From Weizmannia acidilactici (GTDB taxonomy: Bacteria > Bacillota > Bacilli > Bacillales > Bacillaceae_C), in contig NZ_BKZR01000005.1 of the NCBI RefSeq assembly GCF_008974225.1, forward strand, positions 1 through 64,000: a stretch of DNA of 64,000 nt, written 5' to 3'. Shown piece after piece: positions 24,061 through 33,700 of this stretch. Every line of letters begins with the position of its first letter. The stretch's first letter is position 1. The notes beneath the pieces are model-generated. The model did not search any database. It had not been told where the DNA came from and saw only the letters and a list, made by a program, of their open reading frames with translations. Both the position numbers and the translations under genes were made by a program.

Positions 24061-25130
24061 TATTTTCCTCCCTCACTCGCTGTAATCTCAAACTTTGTTC
24101 CTGATTGTATAAAGGGTAGGAGCGGCAAATCGCGCGCTGCAATCCGGCCGATTACATTGACTTTCGGGTCGGGAGGCAGGGCGCGCCTTACAATTTGCAG
24201 TTCCCCTTTATATCTTTTGTAAAGTTGATTATCCAATGTAATGCTGCCGGCAGTGCGCAGCCCGTTATTTTCGGGCGGAATATCCGCATCTTTATTTTCT
24301 CTCCGGGAATAGATGCTCCGGATGACATCCCTTGCCGGATCGATCCGGTTTTGATGTTTTTTAAAAATATACGGTTGCCATTTTTCTTCTTTCGCGGCAG
24401 CATGCAGGAGAATCGTTTCGCATCGGATCCATTGTCTGAATTGGCTGCAGGATTCAACCGTTAAGCCAGGATCACCGATGTATACATGATCCACAGCGTA
24501 ATGTTGCAAAAGCGACAATGAAGCAGCGAGCGGATTTTCATGCCTGTGCATTTCCAAAGTAGGAAGGGTTTCGTACAAAGGATGGCGCAGCTCGCCGTCC
24601 CCAGGGGCAAAGGCGGCTACGGAAAGCCCTTTGCTTTTCAGCCACTTGTTTTTTTCGCCAAACCATTTTTCATCAAGGCCGGTTTCGAGGCGTGGATAAT
24701 AATTGTGCCAGGCTTCCATCCGACTGAAATTGGCACCGTACTTTTCCAAATTTTCATAATCACTTTCAGTAAGAGTGTCCGCATTTACTCCGACTATAAT
24801 GAAGTTTGAAAGTGCGGCGATATCTTTTAAATCAATTCCGTCATCCACGCGGAGCCCTGTGATCCCGCTTTCCTTGATTTGTTTGGGGCGGTGGATGGAG
24901 AGGCCTACTGCTTCAAGCGCATTTCCCGAAATATCGGCCATGAGCCTGAGACCCCTGCTTCTTGCGGCATTCACAAGCTGTTTCAACCTTCCACCGTATT
25001 GCAATACATCGTCTTCCGGAAGATGCAGGGATGTAAAAATGCCTTTAAACCCGATATCTGCCATTTCCGCTATATAGGCTTCTTTCGCATCAGACCAGTC
25101 TTCATTTAAATAAATTGAAAACCCAAACAA
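24060..25130 (-). CDS. mupG: 6-phospho-N-acetylmuramidase MupG (DUF871 family)
   Basis: Predicted to hydrolyse MurNAc-6-P-GlcNAc, the disaccharide delivered by the PTS, to MurNAc-6-P and GlcNAc. 356 residues: an N-terminal TIM-barrel-like DUF871 domain (FGFSIYLNED start, MADISGNAL near 65) and a C-terminal cyclophilin-like DUF871 part from about 240. The gene order mupG-murQ-murP-murR matches the Staphylococcus aureus cluster in which MupG was defined. The start is TTG at 25130 with AAAGGGGGTG upstream. Function is by family and context. Confidence 0.85.
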   Translation of the reverse strand: MFGFSIYLNEDWSDAKEAYIAEMADIGFKGIFTSLHLPEDDVLQYGGRLKQLVNAARSRGLRLMADISGNALEAVGLSIHRPKQIKESGITGLRVDDGIDLKDIAALSNFIIVGVNADTLTESDYENLEKYGANFSRMEAWHNYYPRLETGLDEKWFGEKNKWLKSKGLSVAAFAPGDGELRHPLYETLPTLEMHRHENPLAASLSLLQHYAVDHVYIGDPGLTVESCSQFRQWIRCETILLHAAAKEEKWQPYIFKKHQNRIDPARDVIRSIYSRRENKDADIPPENNGLRTAGSITLDNQLYKRYKGELQIVRRALPPDPKVNVIGRIAARDLPLLPFIQSGTKFEITASEGGK

Positions 25131-25153
25131 GTATTCACCCCCTTTTTAATTTC

Positions 25154-25195
25154 ATTATATTCTGATTTGAAATAAAATTACAATATTATTCAAAA
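25154..25195 (-). promoter_or_regulatory. Promoter and putative MurR operator of mupG-murQPR
   Basis: Minus strand TTGTAA (25178-25183), 18-bp spacer, TATAAT (25154-25159). An inverted repeat TTTGAAATAA...TTATTCAAA (about 25166-25195) overlaps the promoter and is a reasonable MurR operator. The operator assignment is inference. Confidence 0.6.
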
Positions 25196-25237
25196 ATTAT
25201 AATCAAAAAAGAAATAGCGTTTCACTTTTAACAAAGG

Positions 25238-25359
25238 TTATTATTGATGATCGCGCAATCCGCTACACCCCTGCGCCACGAGCCTCCTCACTCAATACCT
25301 CAGCACGAGAGCTCGCTTATCCTTCAGGAGTATAAGAAATTAGCGATCATCAACAATAA
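25238..25359. mobile_element. 122-bp MITE-like element
   Basis: Bounded by 17-bp terminal inverted repeats TTATTATTGATGATCGC and GCGATCATCAACAATAA (one mismatch). The interior is GC-richer than its flanks and has no open frame of note. Size and ends are those of a miniature inverted-repeat element. A sequence matching its left end occurs between arcD and arcC. I could not confirm target-site duplication. Confidence 0.6.
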
Positions 25360-25383
25360 AATTTAACAGAGCCTAAACAAAAA

Positions 25384-25406
25384 CAGAGGGCATATATGCG
25401 CCCTCC
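25384..25406 (-). terminator. Possible terminator of ygaD
   Basis: Minus strand GAGGGC-gcatatat-GCCCTC followed by TGTTTTTGTTT, about 160 nt downstream of the ygaD stop. Confidence 0.6.
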
Positions 25407-25565
25407 GCTTTTCTATTGCCCAGCTCCGGCTCCTATCGGTTAGTGAACTTCTGGCCCCCCTCTTTTTGCGTAAACCAACATCGGCTCATTTCCTCGCCGT
25501 GTTTCCTTTATCTCAGTTCGAGAACGTGAGGCTCATACGCCGATAATCAGTCGCCTCCGCTTTCT
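25407..25565. other. Noncoding interval between ygaD and its terminator
   Basis: About 160 bp with balanced GC and no supportable gene. The minus strand carries two similar phrases (AAAGCGGAGGCGACTG near 25555 and AAAAGCGGAGGGCGC near 25410), so it could be a dispersed intergenic repeat or part of the ygaD 3' untranslated region. Confidence 0.35.
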
Positions 25566-27314
25566 CTAGTCGTCCAATTGCTGGATTTGGAATAAGTTGT
25601 AGTACAGCCCTTGTTTTTCCATAAGCTGTTCGTGTGTGCCCATTTCTTTGATCTCGCCGTCTTCAATTAGAATAATGCGGTCTGCATGGGTAATGGTCGA
25701 CAGCCTGTGGGCCACAATCAAAGTCGTCCGGTTTCGCGCCAGTTTCTCGATCGCTTCCTGTATGAGATGCTCGCTTTCCAGGTCAAGTGCAGATGTTGCC
25801 TCATCAAGGATCAGAATCGGCGGATTTTTCAAAAACACGCGCGCAATCGCAATCCGCTGCTTCTGCCCGCCGGACAATTTAACGCCCCGCTCGCCGACAG
25901 TCGTATCATACCCGTCAGCCAAATTCATAATAAAGTCATGGGCTTTGGCCGCAATGGCCGCCTGCACCACTTCCTCATCCGTTGCGTGCGGATTGCCGAG
26001 TAAAATATTCGACTTCACCGACTCGCTGAACAAAATATTATCCTGCAGCACCACCCCGATCTTATCGCGGAGACTTCTTACTTTAAACTCGCGGATATCC
26101 CGGCCGTCCAAATAAATGGCACCCTTCGTGACATCATAAAACCGGGGAATAAGGCTCACGAGCGAAGATTTCCCCCCGCCGCTCATGCCGACAAGCGCAA
26201 CCGTTTCCCCTGCTTTAATATGAAGATTGATATTCTTCAACACCGGCTCCTGCTTATCTGCATATTTGAATTCCACACCTTCAAACCGGATATCGCCATG
26301 CACATTCCGGCATTCTACCGCATCCGGCCGGTCATCGATGTCGTATTTTTCATCGAGCAATTCAAACACGCGGTCCATTGACGCAAACGCCTGCGTAAGC
26401 GTTGTGCCCGAGTTGACGAGCCTCCTCAGCGGACTGTATAAATTATCGATATAGGCGATAAAAGCGGCAAGCGTCCCTACCGTGAGGTTGCCTTTAATGA
26501 CGAGGTAGCCTGACACAAAAATAATTAACAGCGGTGCAATATCGGTAATCGTATTGACAACGGCAAACGATTTCGCAGTCCAGCTTGTATGGGTGAGTGC
26601 TTTTTTCAGAAAATTTTGATTATGTCTGTCAAATTGTTTTTGCTCATGATCCTCTATCGCAAAGCTTTTAATGACGGCCATGCCCTGCACCCGCTCATGC
26701 AAATATCCTTGCACCTCGGCCAGCGCCTGCGAACGTCTCCTCGTTAAAAACCGCAAATTTCCGAAAAAATATTTGACCGAAAAAATATAAAACGGAAAAA
26801 CAACTAGCGAAATAAGCGTCAGCCGGGCATCCATCATAAACATCATCACAATCGCAATAAGAACCGTTGTCATATCCAGCCATACGTTCATCAGGCCTGT
26901 AATGACAAAATCCTTCGTCTGTTCGACATCATTAATCACCCGGGAAATGACTTCCCCGCCGCGCGTATTTGCATAAAATTTAAAACTTAATTTTTGCAGA
27001 TGCGTAAAAAAGCGGTCACGGATATCGTACAAAATTTTGCTTGCAGTCCACTGCGCAAAATATTGCCGGTAATATTCGATTGGAGGCCGGATGATGACAA
27101 AAATGCCGAGCATCATTGCCATGATCCAGACGAGCTTATGAAGTTTCTCCTCAGCCGTTAAACTGTGGCTGCCGATAATATCATCGATCACATATTTAAT
27201 CAAGAGCGGAATCAAAAGCGGAATCGCAAACTTGATGATACCGATAATAATGGTTGCAATAATCTGTATCCAGTAAGGCTTTACAAACTTCATATATCTT
27301 TTTACACTATCCAC
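25566..27314 (-). CDS. ygaD: ABC exporter half-transporter (ygaD type)
   Basis: 582-residue fused permease-ATPase. Six transmembrane helices span about 10-310, with the ABC-exporter coupling region YANTRGGEVISRVINDVEQ. The nucleotide-binding domain follows: Walker A GMSGGGKSS near 370, signature LSGGQKQR near 475, Walker B ILILDEATSALD, and the H-loop AHRLST. It forms a homo- or heterodimeric multidrug/lipid-type exporter; substrate unknown. GTG 27314 is chosen because B. subtilis YgaD begins at the equivalent DSIRRYM. An ATG at 27347 with GAGG 8 nt upstream would add 11 residues and is a real alternative. Confidence 0.9.
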   Translation of the reverse strand: MDSVKRYMKFVKPYWIQIIATIIIGIIKFAIPLLIPLLIKYVIDDIIGSHSLTAEEKLHKLVWIMAMMLGIFVIIRPPIEYYRQYFAQWTASKILYDIRDRFFTHLQKLSFKFYANTRGGEVISRVINDVEQTKDFVITGLMNVWLDMTTVLIAIVMMFMMDARLTLISLVVFPFYIFSVKYFFGNLRFLTRRRSQALAEVQGYLHERVQGMAVIKSFAIEDHEQKQFDRHNQNFLKKALTHTSWTAKSFAVVNTITDIAPLLIIFVSGYLVIKGNLTVGTLAAFIAYIDNLYSPLRRLVNSGTTLTQAFASMDRVFELLDEKYDIDDRPDAVECRNVHGDIRFEGVEFKYADKQEPVLKNINLHIKAGETVALVGMSGGGKSSLVSLIPRFYDVTKGAIYLDGRDIREFKVRSLRDKIGVVLQDNILFSESVKSNILLGNPHATDEEVVQAAIAAKAHDFIMNLADGYDTTVGERGVKLSGGQKQRIAIARVFLKNPPILILDEATSALDLESEHLIQEAIEKLARNRTTLIVAHRLSTITHADRIILIEDGEIKEMGTHEQLMEKQGLYYNLFQIQQLDD

Positions 27315-27391
27315 GCAACAAACCCCCGAACGGACAAAACGTACCATGTTTTTTCCTCTTTTTTTAAAAATCAATTCCAAATGGATACATA

Positions 27392-27420
27392 TAAAAAACC
27401 TGTTGGATGTCAACAGGTAA
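27392..27420 (-). terminator. Terminator of ygaC
   Basis: Minus strand ACCTGTTG-acat-CCAACAGGT then TTTTTTAT, 6 nt after the ygaC stop. Confidence 0.88.
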
Positions 27421-27426
27421 TTTACT

Positions 27427-27957
27427 TTAACGCAAATAGGTCAAATAGCGCTCATACCATATGTCGATAAAGTCCGGGCTGAACGGGCCTTTCCGCTGAC
27501 GGATCCAGTGAATGAGGATGTCCACATTCCGCTTTAAAATATGGTCTATAACATCTGGATAGCCCATTTTTTTGCGGTGGTACTCATATTCATCCTCATC
27601 CAGCAGGGTAAACGTCATGTCCGGATATACTTTAATATCCAAATCATAATCGATATATTTCAGCGCTTCGCTGTCGTAAACAAACGGGGAACCCAAATTA
27701 CAGTAATAATAGACCCCGTCTGCGCGAATCATTCCAATAATATTGAACCAATGGTCCGCGTGAAAGTAGCAGATCGCAGGTTCCCTCGTTATCCATGTCC
27801 TTCCGTCCGACTCGGTCACAAGCGTCCTGTCGTTCGCGCCAATCACCAATGTCTTTGTGCTTTTCAAAACGGTTGTTTCTTCCCATATACGGTGAATATG
27901 GCCGTTATGCTTATAGCTTTGTATTTGTATTTTATCACCTTCAGACGGAATCCCCAT
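27427..27957 (-). CDS. ygaC: YgaC, DUF402 nucleoside tri-/diphosphate phosphatase family
   Basis: 176 residues, almost the same as recalled B. subtilis YgaC (YKHNGHIHR start, SDGRTWITREPAICYF, IDYDLDIKVYPD, QRKGPF). DUF402 proteins of this type have nucleoside di/triphosphatase activity with divalent metal in Staphylococcus and Streptomyces; the conserved acidic motif D-YE-H-D family residues are present in DYDLDIKVYPD and DEDEYE. ATG 27957 matches the family start; the open frame up to 28059 adds unrelated sequence. Role in Bacillus is not established. Confidence 0.9.
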   Translation of the reverse strand: MGIPSEGDKIQIQSYKHNGHIHRIWEETTVLKSTKTLVIGANDRTLVTESDGRTWITREPAICYFHADHWFNIIGMIRADGVYYYCNLGSPFVYDSEALKYIDYDLDIKVYPDMTFTLLDEDEYEYHRKKMGYPDVIDHILKRNVDILIHWIRQRKGPFSPDFIDIWYERYLTYLR

Positions 27958-28132
27958 AATCTCATGCCTACTTTCATGATTGTTTATGTAAACCCCCGCC
28001 CGTACAGGGGTTTTGGAACAAATGGCCGACAGCATCCACTCCGGAAACGGCCGGGGCAAGCTCTTATGTATATTATGGAACGGAACAGGTTATTTTTTAT
28101 TTATTATAACGGTTATTGGAAATTTTTAAAAC

Positions 28133-28161
28133 AAAACAACCCTATTTTGAATAGGATTGTT
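28133..28161 (-). terminator. Terminator of ygaB
   Basis: Minus strand AAACAATCCTATT-caaa-ATAGGGTTGTTTTGTTTT beginning at the ygaB stop codon. Confidence 0.85.
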
Positions 28162-28415
28162 TAAGTGCAGATTTTCGAGCTCCGGTAAACGCGGATCAAT
28201 TCCGCCGTCTGCGTTTCAAAAACTTTTTGGATTTCGTGCAATTCTTCATTCATCCTTTTAATTTCCGCGAGTAAGTCGTCCGCTTTAGCTTCTTCCTCAA
28301 GTTTCAGCAGTTCCGATTCGATTTTCCTGCATCTTTCTATTTCCGATTGCAAATACAGCAGTTTGTCCATCGTATCCATTTGCTGCACCACAAGCCGATT
28401 AAATTCTCCCATCAT
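28161..28415 (-). CDS. ygaB: YgaB family coiled-coil protein
   Basis: 84-residue charged protein without signal peptide or membrane segment. Heptad-like spacing from about residue 15 to 75 (LLYLQSEIERCRKIESELLKL) predicts one long coiled coil. Position between ygaC and sspE matches B. subtilis ygaB. Function unknown. Two successive ATG codons follow GGGGGGAATC; either may start. Confidence 0.85.
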   Translation of the reverse strand: MMGEFNRLVVQQMDTMDKLLYLQSEIERCRKIESELLKLEEEAKADDLLAEIKRMNEELHEIQKVFETQTAELIRVYRSSKICT

Positions 28416-28520
28416 ACGATTCCCCCCAAAAGGACAAATTTAACTTTTCAATAACACATATTCTGGACGTCGGGTAAAACTCCTTTGACTGCTTTTGTCG
28501 AATGCCGGGGCGACAAATGC

Positions 28521-28552
28521 AAAAAAGGGGCACCCGAACCGGATGCCCCTTT
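28521..28552 (-). terminator. Terminator of sspE
   Basis: Minus strand GGGGCATCCG-gtt-CGGGTGCCCC followed by six T residues, 8 nt past the sspE stop. Confidence 0.92.
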
Positions 28553-28560
28553 GTATCGCG

Positions 28561-28785
28561 TTATTGCTGGCCGAATTGTCCAGCATTTTGCGATTTTTTC
28601 GCTTCAGATTGCTGGTTTTGCTTTCTTACTTCCTGAGCGTCAGTTTCGCTTGCGAATTCAGAACCGAAAGATCCTTGGCCGGAAGCAGATTGCGCATTTT
28701 GCTTTTTTACTTCCTGCGCATTTGTTTCGCTGGCAAATTCAGAACCGAAATTTCCTTTGGCAGCTTTGTTGAAGTTTTTTGCCAT
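28561..28785 (-). CDS. sspE: Gamma-type small acid-soluble spore protein
   Basis: 74-residue Gln/Asn/Ala/Ser-rich spore storage protein. Two near-identical blocks carry FGSEFASET(N/D)AQEV and each includes the germination-protease cleavage motif EFASET. It is degraded during germination to supply amino acids and does not bind DNA. It is slightly shorter than B. subtilis SspE. ATG 28785 has a GGAGGTGAT site; the 20 upstream in-frame codons are not coding. A promoter of forespore sigma-G type lies just upstream. Confidence 0.95.
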   Translation of the reverse strand: MAKNFNKAAKGNFGSEFASETNAQEVKKQNAQSASGQGSFGSEFASETDAQEVRKQNQQSEAKKSQNAGQFGQQ

Positions 28786-28803
28786 CGTTATCACCTCCAC
28801 GAG

Positions 28804-28836
28804 TATAATGTAACCAGAGGCGAAACGAATTATCCT
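28804..28836 (-). promoter_or_regulatory. Sigma-G-type forespore promoter of sspE
   Basis: Minus strand -10 CATTATA (28804-28810) and -35-like AGGATAA (28830-28836), about 19 bp apart. This resembles sigma-G promoters (TGNATAA / CATNNTA). Confidence 0.55.
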
Positions 28837-28869
28837 TTCAATCAAACATTACAAAAAAAGGAAATGTAC

Positions 28870-29622
28870 TTAATTCAACAGCAACGACCGGCCCCCGTCA
28901 ACAATAATCGTCTGCCCGCGGATCATGAACGCATCATCCGAAATGAAAAACCGCACCGCTTTGACCATATCCCCGATTTCAACCATCCGCCCCGCCGGCG
29001 TGTTTTTCCGCGCATCTTCTAGCATCTCTTCGCGGTTTGGAAAATGGCTGAGTGCATCGGTATCCAAAACGCCGCCCGATACGGCATTTACGCAAATATT
29101 TTTCGGGGCCAGTTCAACCGCCAAATAGCGCGTCAACGCTTCGATCGCCGCTTTCGAGACGCCGACAGCCGTATAATTTTCTATATAGCGGATTGAACCT
29201 AATGAGCTTATGCTTACGATTTTGCCGCCGCCGTTTTTTTCCATCAATTTGGAGGCTTCCCTGGCGCAGAATAAAAAAGCTTTGCTGTTGATATCCATCG
29301 TCCAGTCCCAGTGCCGCTCTTCCAGTTCCATCGCCGGGCGCAGGACACCGGACGCGGCATTATTCACCAACACATCAAGCCTGCCGTATGTATCCTGAAT
29401 TTGCGCAAACATCTCTTTAATTTTTTTCACATCACCGACATTCGCTTTCACGAGCAGCGCCTTTTGCCCCCGTTTTTCAATTTCTTCGGCAACTTCCATC
29501 GCCTTAGACCGGCTCCGGGCATAATTTATCACAAGATCATAGCCCATCTCTGCAAGATCAAGCGCGATTGCTCCGCCGAGGCCGCGGCTTGCCCCTGTTA
29601 CAAGTGCCACTTTATTTGCCAT
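28870..29622 (-). CDS. fabL: Enoyl-ACP reductase III (FabL)
   Basis: NADPH-dependent short-chain dehydrogenase reducing the enoyl-ACP double bond in fatty acid elongation; a triclosan-tolerant alternative to FabI. 250 residues. Nucleotide motif TGASRGLG is at 10-17, NNAASG near 87, catalytic Tyr150 and Lys157 (NYTAVGVSK), and C-terminal RGQTIIVDGGRS. The sequence is close to recalled B. subtilis FabL (YgaA) and the neighbourhood ygaB-sspE-fabL is conserved. General SDR resemblance is broad, but the identity level supports FabL. Confidence 0.93.
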   Translation of the reverse strand: MANKVALVTGASRGLGGAIALDLAEMGYDLVINYARSRSKAMEVAEEIEKRGQKALLVKANVGDVKKIKEMFAQIQDTYGRLDVLVNNAASGVLRPAMELEERHWDWTMDINSKAFLFCAREASKLMEKNGGGKIVSISSLGSIRYIENYTAVGVSKAAIEALTRYLAVELAPKNICVNAVSGGVLDTDALSHFPNREEMLEDARKNTPAGRMVEIGDMVKAVRFFISDDAFMIRGQTIIVDGGRSLLLN

Positions 29623-29736
29623 GGATTACACCTTCCCTACGTATTTTCAAAGGCTGCAGTTGATTTCCCCGAAAATCGGCTTTTTTTCCGGGGGCACCGC
29701 ACATCCGCAACCAATTGAACAGTTTTATTAAAAAAA

Positions 29737-30642
29737 TTATCTTTGAAACCGGTTCAGCCTGTCGTAAAATGATTTTAAAAATTCATATAACTTTTTTTCA
29801 GACGGCGCAATTTCCCTTTTTTTCGGAACCATCACGCCAACCGGGCGCATAAATTGGGTATCGCTGATTTCAGCCGTTACGATTTCTTTAGACAAATTAA
29901 ATAATAGCGCAGGCTCCGGAAGTATTGCAACACCCGTTCCGCTTGCTACGAGCCCTTTAATGGTCTCCATATCCTCGCCTTCAAAAGCAATTGCAGGTTC
30001 AAAACCGGCCTGCTGGCATGCGGACACGAGCATTTCCCGGATTAAAAACCCGGACCGGAACGTAATAAAATGTTCGGATTTCAGCTGGGAGAGCCGGATC
30101 AACTCCTGGCCCGAAAGCCAATGGTCGCGGCGGAAAAGTAGCATCAGCTTTTCCATATATAAAATTTCTCCGGCCACAGCCGGATGATTATCGGGAACAG
30201 GGGAAGAGATGGCCAAATCAAGCTCCCCGTTTTCGATTAACCGAGTTAAATAGTTTGGGGTGCCCTGCACGAACTGGTACTGCAAATTCGGATGCATTTT
30301 CCGGAACTGCGCGAGCAGCGCCGAAAACGGCTGCACCGACAGGCCGGTAGAAAAGCCGAGACGGACATGGCCCGTATCTGGATCCAAAAATTCATTCATT
30401 CTTTGCTTTGCTTTATTGATTTCATTCACAACTTTTTCGGCATGTTCCAGGAATACTTTGCCGATCGGCGTCAGCTTGACATTTCTTCCCTCACGCAAAA
30501 ACAGGGTGACGCCGAGCTCCGCTTCCAGCAAAGAGATTTGCCTGCTGATCGCCGACTGGGCGACATGAAGGTCTTCTGCCGCCCTTGTCACATGCTCCCT
30601 TTTTGCAACTTCAATAAAGTAAATTAACTGCCTTAATTCCAT
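29737..30642 (-). CDS. gltC: LysR-type activator GltC
   Basis: 301-residue LysR-family activator of glutamate synthase. The N-terminal helix-turn-helix (EHVTRAAEDLHVAQSAISRQI) and an effector domain with GEDMETIKGLVASGTGVAILPE resemble B. subtilis GltC. Divergent from gltA with a dyad between them, the classic arrangement. In B. subtilis GltC activates gltAB under low arginine/glutamate supply and responds to 2-oxoglutarate and glutamate. Confidence 0.93.
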   Translation of the reverse strand: MELRQLIYFIEVAKREHVTRAAEDLHVAQSAISRQISLLEAELGVTLFLREGRNVKLTPIGKVFLEHAEKVVNEINKAKQRMNEFLDPDTGHVRLGFSTGLSVQPFSALLAQFRKMHPNLQYQFVQGTPNYLTRLIENGELDLAISSPVPDNHPAVAGEILYMEKLMLLFRRDHWLSGQELIRLSQLKSEHFITFRSGFLIREMLVSACQQAGFEPAIAFEGEDMETIKGLVASGTGVAILPEPALLFNLSKEIVTAEISDTQFMRPVGVMVPKKREIAPSEKKLYEFLKSFYDRLNRFQR

Positions 30643-30656
30643 TCGCCATCACACCA

Positions 30657-30671
30657 TTCTCAAAATGAGAT
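30657..30671. promoter_or_regulatory. GltC box I in the gltC-gltA interval
   Basis: TTCTCAAAATGAGAT is one base from the perfect dyad ATCTCAAAATGAGAT. It centres about 65 nt upstream of the predicted gltA start of transcription, where GltC Box I lies in B. subtilis. Confidence 0.75.
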
Positions 30672-30692
30672 TAATTTCATCTTAATAATATA

Positions 30693-30722
30693 TTGTAAGA
30701 AAGAATAACAAGAGGGTAAAAT
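30693..30722 (+). promoter_or_regulatory. Sigma-A promoter of gltAB
   Basis: TTGTAA (30693-30698), 18-bp spacer, TAAAAT (30717-30722). The weak -35 fits an activator-dependent promoter. Confidence 0.6.
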
Positions 30723-30777
30723 TTAAAATAATCTTACTTTTCGGACTCGAGCTGATTAATGGAAGGAATGTGAAGCA

Positions 30778-33700
30778 ATGAATAATCAACATTATGGACT
30801 TTACCGATCAGAATATGAGCATGATGCATGCGGCATCGGCTTTTACGCGGATATTAAAGGCCGCGCGTCTCATGAGATTATCACAACCGCTCTGGAAATG
30901 CTGAGAAGGCTGGATCACCGTGCCGGTAAAAATGCAGATGAAACAACGAGCGACGGCGCCGGCATTTCAATGCAAATTCCGCATGAGTTCTTTGAAGCCG
31001 TATGTTCCTTCACCCTTCCGAAAAAAGGGGAGTATGCTGTAGGAATGCTCTTCCTACCACATGATCCGCACGCCCGAAACGAAATACTGGTCGAATTTAA
31101 AACGCAGGCTTCTTCTCTCGGCCTTTCCGTCCTCGGTGTGCGCGATGTGCCTGTAAATCCGGGTATACTTGGCCGGCAGGCGGAAGAATCACGGCCGCAC
31201 ATCGTTCAGATTTTCGTCTCTTCTTCAAACGATAACACGAAAGAATCGGTTTTTCAAAGAAATGTCTATATTTTGCGGAAACTGGTGGAGAACAAATTTA
31301 GTTCTTCTTTTTATGCCGCCAGTTTTTCCAATCAAACAATTGTTTATAAAGGCATGCTTTCTGCAGATCAGCTTCCTTTATTTTACGTTGACCTGCAGGA
31401 TGGGCGATTCAAATCGGCGTTGGCGCTGATCCACTCCCGTTTCAGCACCAATACTTTCCCGAGCTGGGAAAGGGCCCATCCAAACCGGATGATCGCCCAT
31501 AACGGCGAAATCAATACGATTAAAGGCAATGTCAACTGGTTTAACGCGAAAATCCCATTATTCGCTAATCAGCTGGATCTTGAAGCACTGGAAAAAGTCC
31601 AACCCGTGATCAACGCGAGCGGATCGGACTCCGCGATCTTTGACAATGTGCTTGAATTTTTGACGATGAACGGCATCTCCCTTCCGCACGCCATTATGAT
31701 GATGGTGCCGGAGCCGTGGGAAAGCAGCGAAGACCTTCCGCCATATTTAAGATCATTTTATGAATACCACAGCCAGATCATGGAACCATGGGACGGCCCG
31801 ATGGCGCTGGAATTTACAAACGGAAAACAAATCGGGGCGGTGCTTGACCGGAACGGATTGCGCCCTGCCCGTTACTATATTACAAATGACGATAAGATCA
31901 TTTTTGCTTCTGAAGTCGGCGTTGTTGACGTTGAACCGGAAAATGTAAAAGAACGCCGCCATTTAAAACCGGGACAGCTTTTGTTTGTGGATCTTGAAAA
32001 AGGCATGCTGATCCCGAGTGATGAATTAAAAGCGCAGATCAGCCTGGAAAAACCATATGCGGACCATCTCGAAGAATCCGTGATCAAACTGCCGGCAGAC
32101 AAACATTTAATACCGGCCGCATCCCAGCTGGAAAAAAATGAACTTTCTTATTTGCAAACTTTATTCGGCTACACTTACGAAGAATTAACGAAATCAATAG
32201 TGCCAATGGCGCAGGAAATGAAGGAACCGATCGGGGCGATGGGGGTTGATACGCCGATCGCGGTACTGTCGGAACGCCCGCAGCTTTTGTTCCATTATTT
32301 CAAACAAAGTTTCTCGCAGGTCACGAATCCCCCGATCGATTCCATCCGCGAAGCCTGCGTCCTTTCAACGGTCACATGGCTAGGTCCGCAAGTCTCTCTT
32401 GACGGGCACGATGATACCACCCATAAAAAAATCCAATTGGAACATCCGTTTTTAAGCACGGCAAAATTTCATGCCATACAAAACCAGGGTCTGAAAGCTG
32501 CTGTCCTCCCTGCTTACCATTCGCCTGATACAAGCCTTGAACAGGCACTGAAACAGTTGCTTAAGCTGGTGGACGAAAAAATTGAAGAAGGGTCGGAAAT
32601 CCTAATCCTTTCCGACCGTGCAGTCGGCCAAAGCGCCGTTCCGATCCCGTCCTTGCTTGCCGTGTCGGCCGTGCACCAGCATATGATTCGCCGCGGCACA
32701 AGGCCGAAAGCAAGCCTTGTCCTCGATTCCGGGGAACCCAGGGATGCGCACCATATGGCCGCCTTGCTCGGGTACGGCGCGGATGCCATCCATCCATATC
32801 TTGCGCTTGAAACGATTAGAGGCTTAATCGAAGAAGGGCATATCAGCCTGCCATTTAAAAAAGCAAGCGAAAATTACTTGAAAGTTATCAAGAAAAGCGT
32901 CGTCAAAATCATGACAAAAGTCGGGATTACGACGCTGCAAAGCTATCGTGGCGCGCAAACATTCGAAGCGCTCGGCATCGCAGAAAGTGTTGTGGACCGC
33001 TACTTCACCGGTACCGTATCGCAAATCGGCGGCATCGGGCTTGAAGAAATCGGCATGGAGTCTTATAAACGTTATGAAAAAGCCCAGGAAATCCTTTTCC
33101 ATTACAATAAAGCGCTCGATCCGGGCAGCGAACTGCAGTGGCGGAAAGACGGCGAGTACCATTTATTTAACCCGCAAATGATGTACACGCTCCAGCAGGC
33201 GGCACGGACGAACAATAAAGAATTGTACCGCCGGTTTTCCGAAATGTACCACCACGGGCCTTACGCGACGATCCGGAGCCTGCTAACGATCAAAAGCAAC
33301 CGGAAACCGATCCCAATTGATGAGGTGGAACCGGTGGAATCCATTTGGAAAAGATTTAAGACAGGTGCAATGTCTTACGGTGCATTGAGCAAAGAAGCCC
33401 ACGAAGCGCTCGCCATTGCTATGAACCGCATCGGCGGAAAGAGCAACAGCGGCGAGGGTGGAGAGGAAAAAGAACGCTACGTGCGCGATGCCAACGGGGA
33501 TTTCAGGCGGAGCGCCATCAAACAAGTTGCTTCCGGCCGATTTGGCGTCACAAGTCTTTATTTGACCGAAGCGGATGAAATCCAAATTAAAATGGCCCAG
33601 GGCGCTAAGCCGGGCGAAGGCGGACAGCTGCCGGGCTCAAAAGTATATCCATGGATCGCGGAAGTGCGCGGCTCCACGCCGGGCGTCGGTTTAATCTCGC

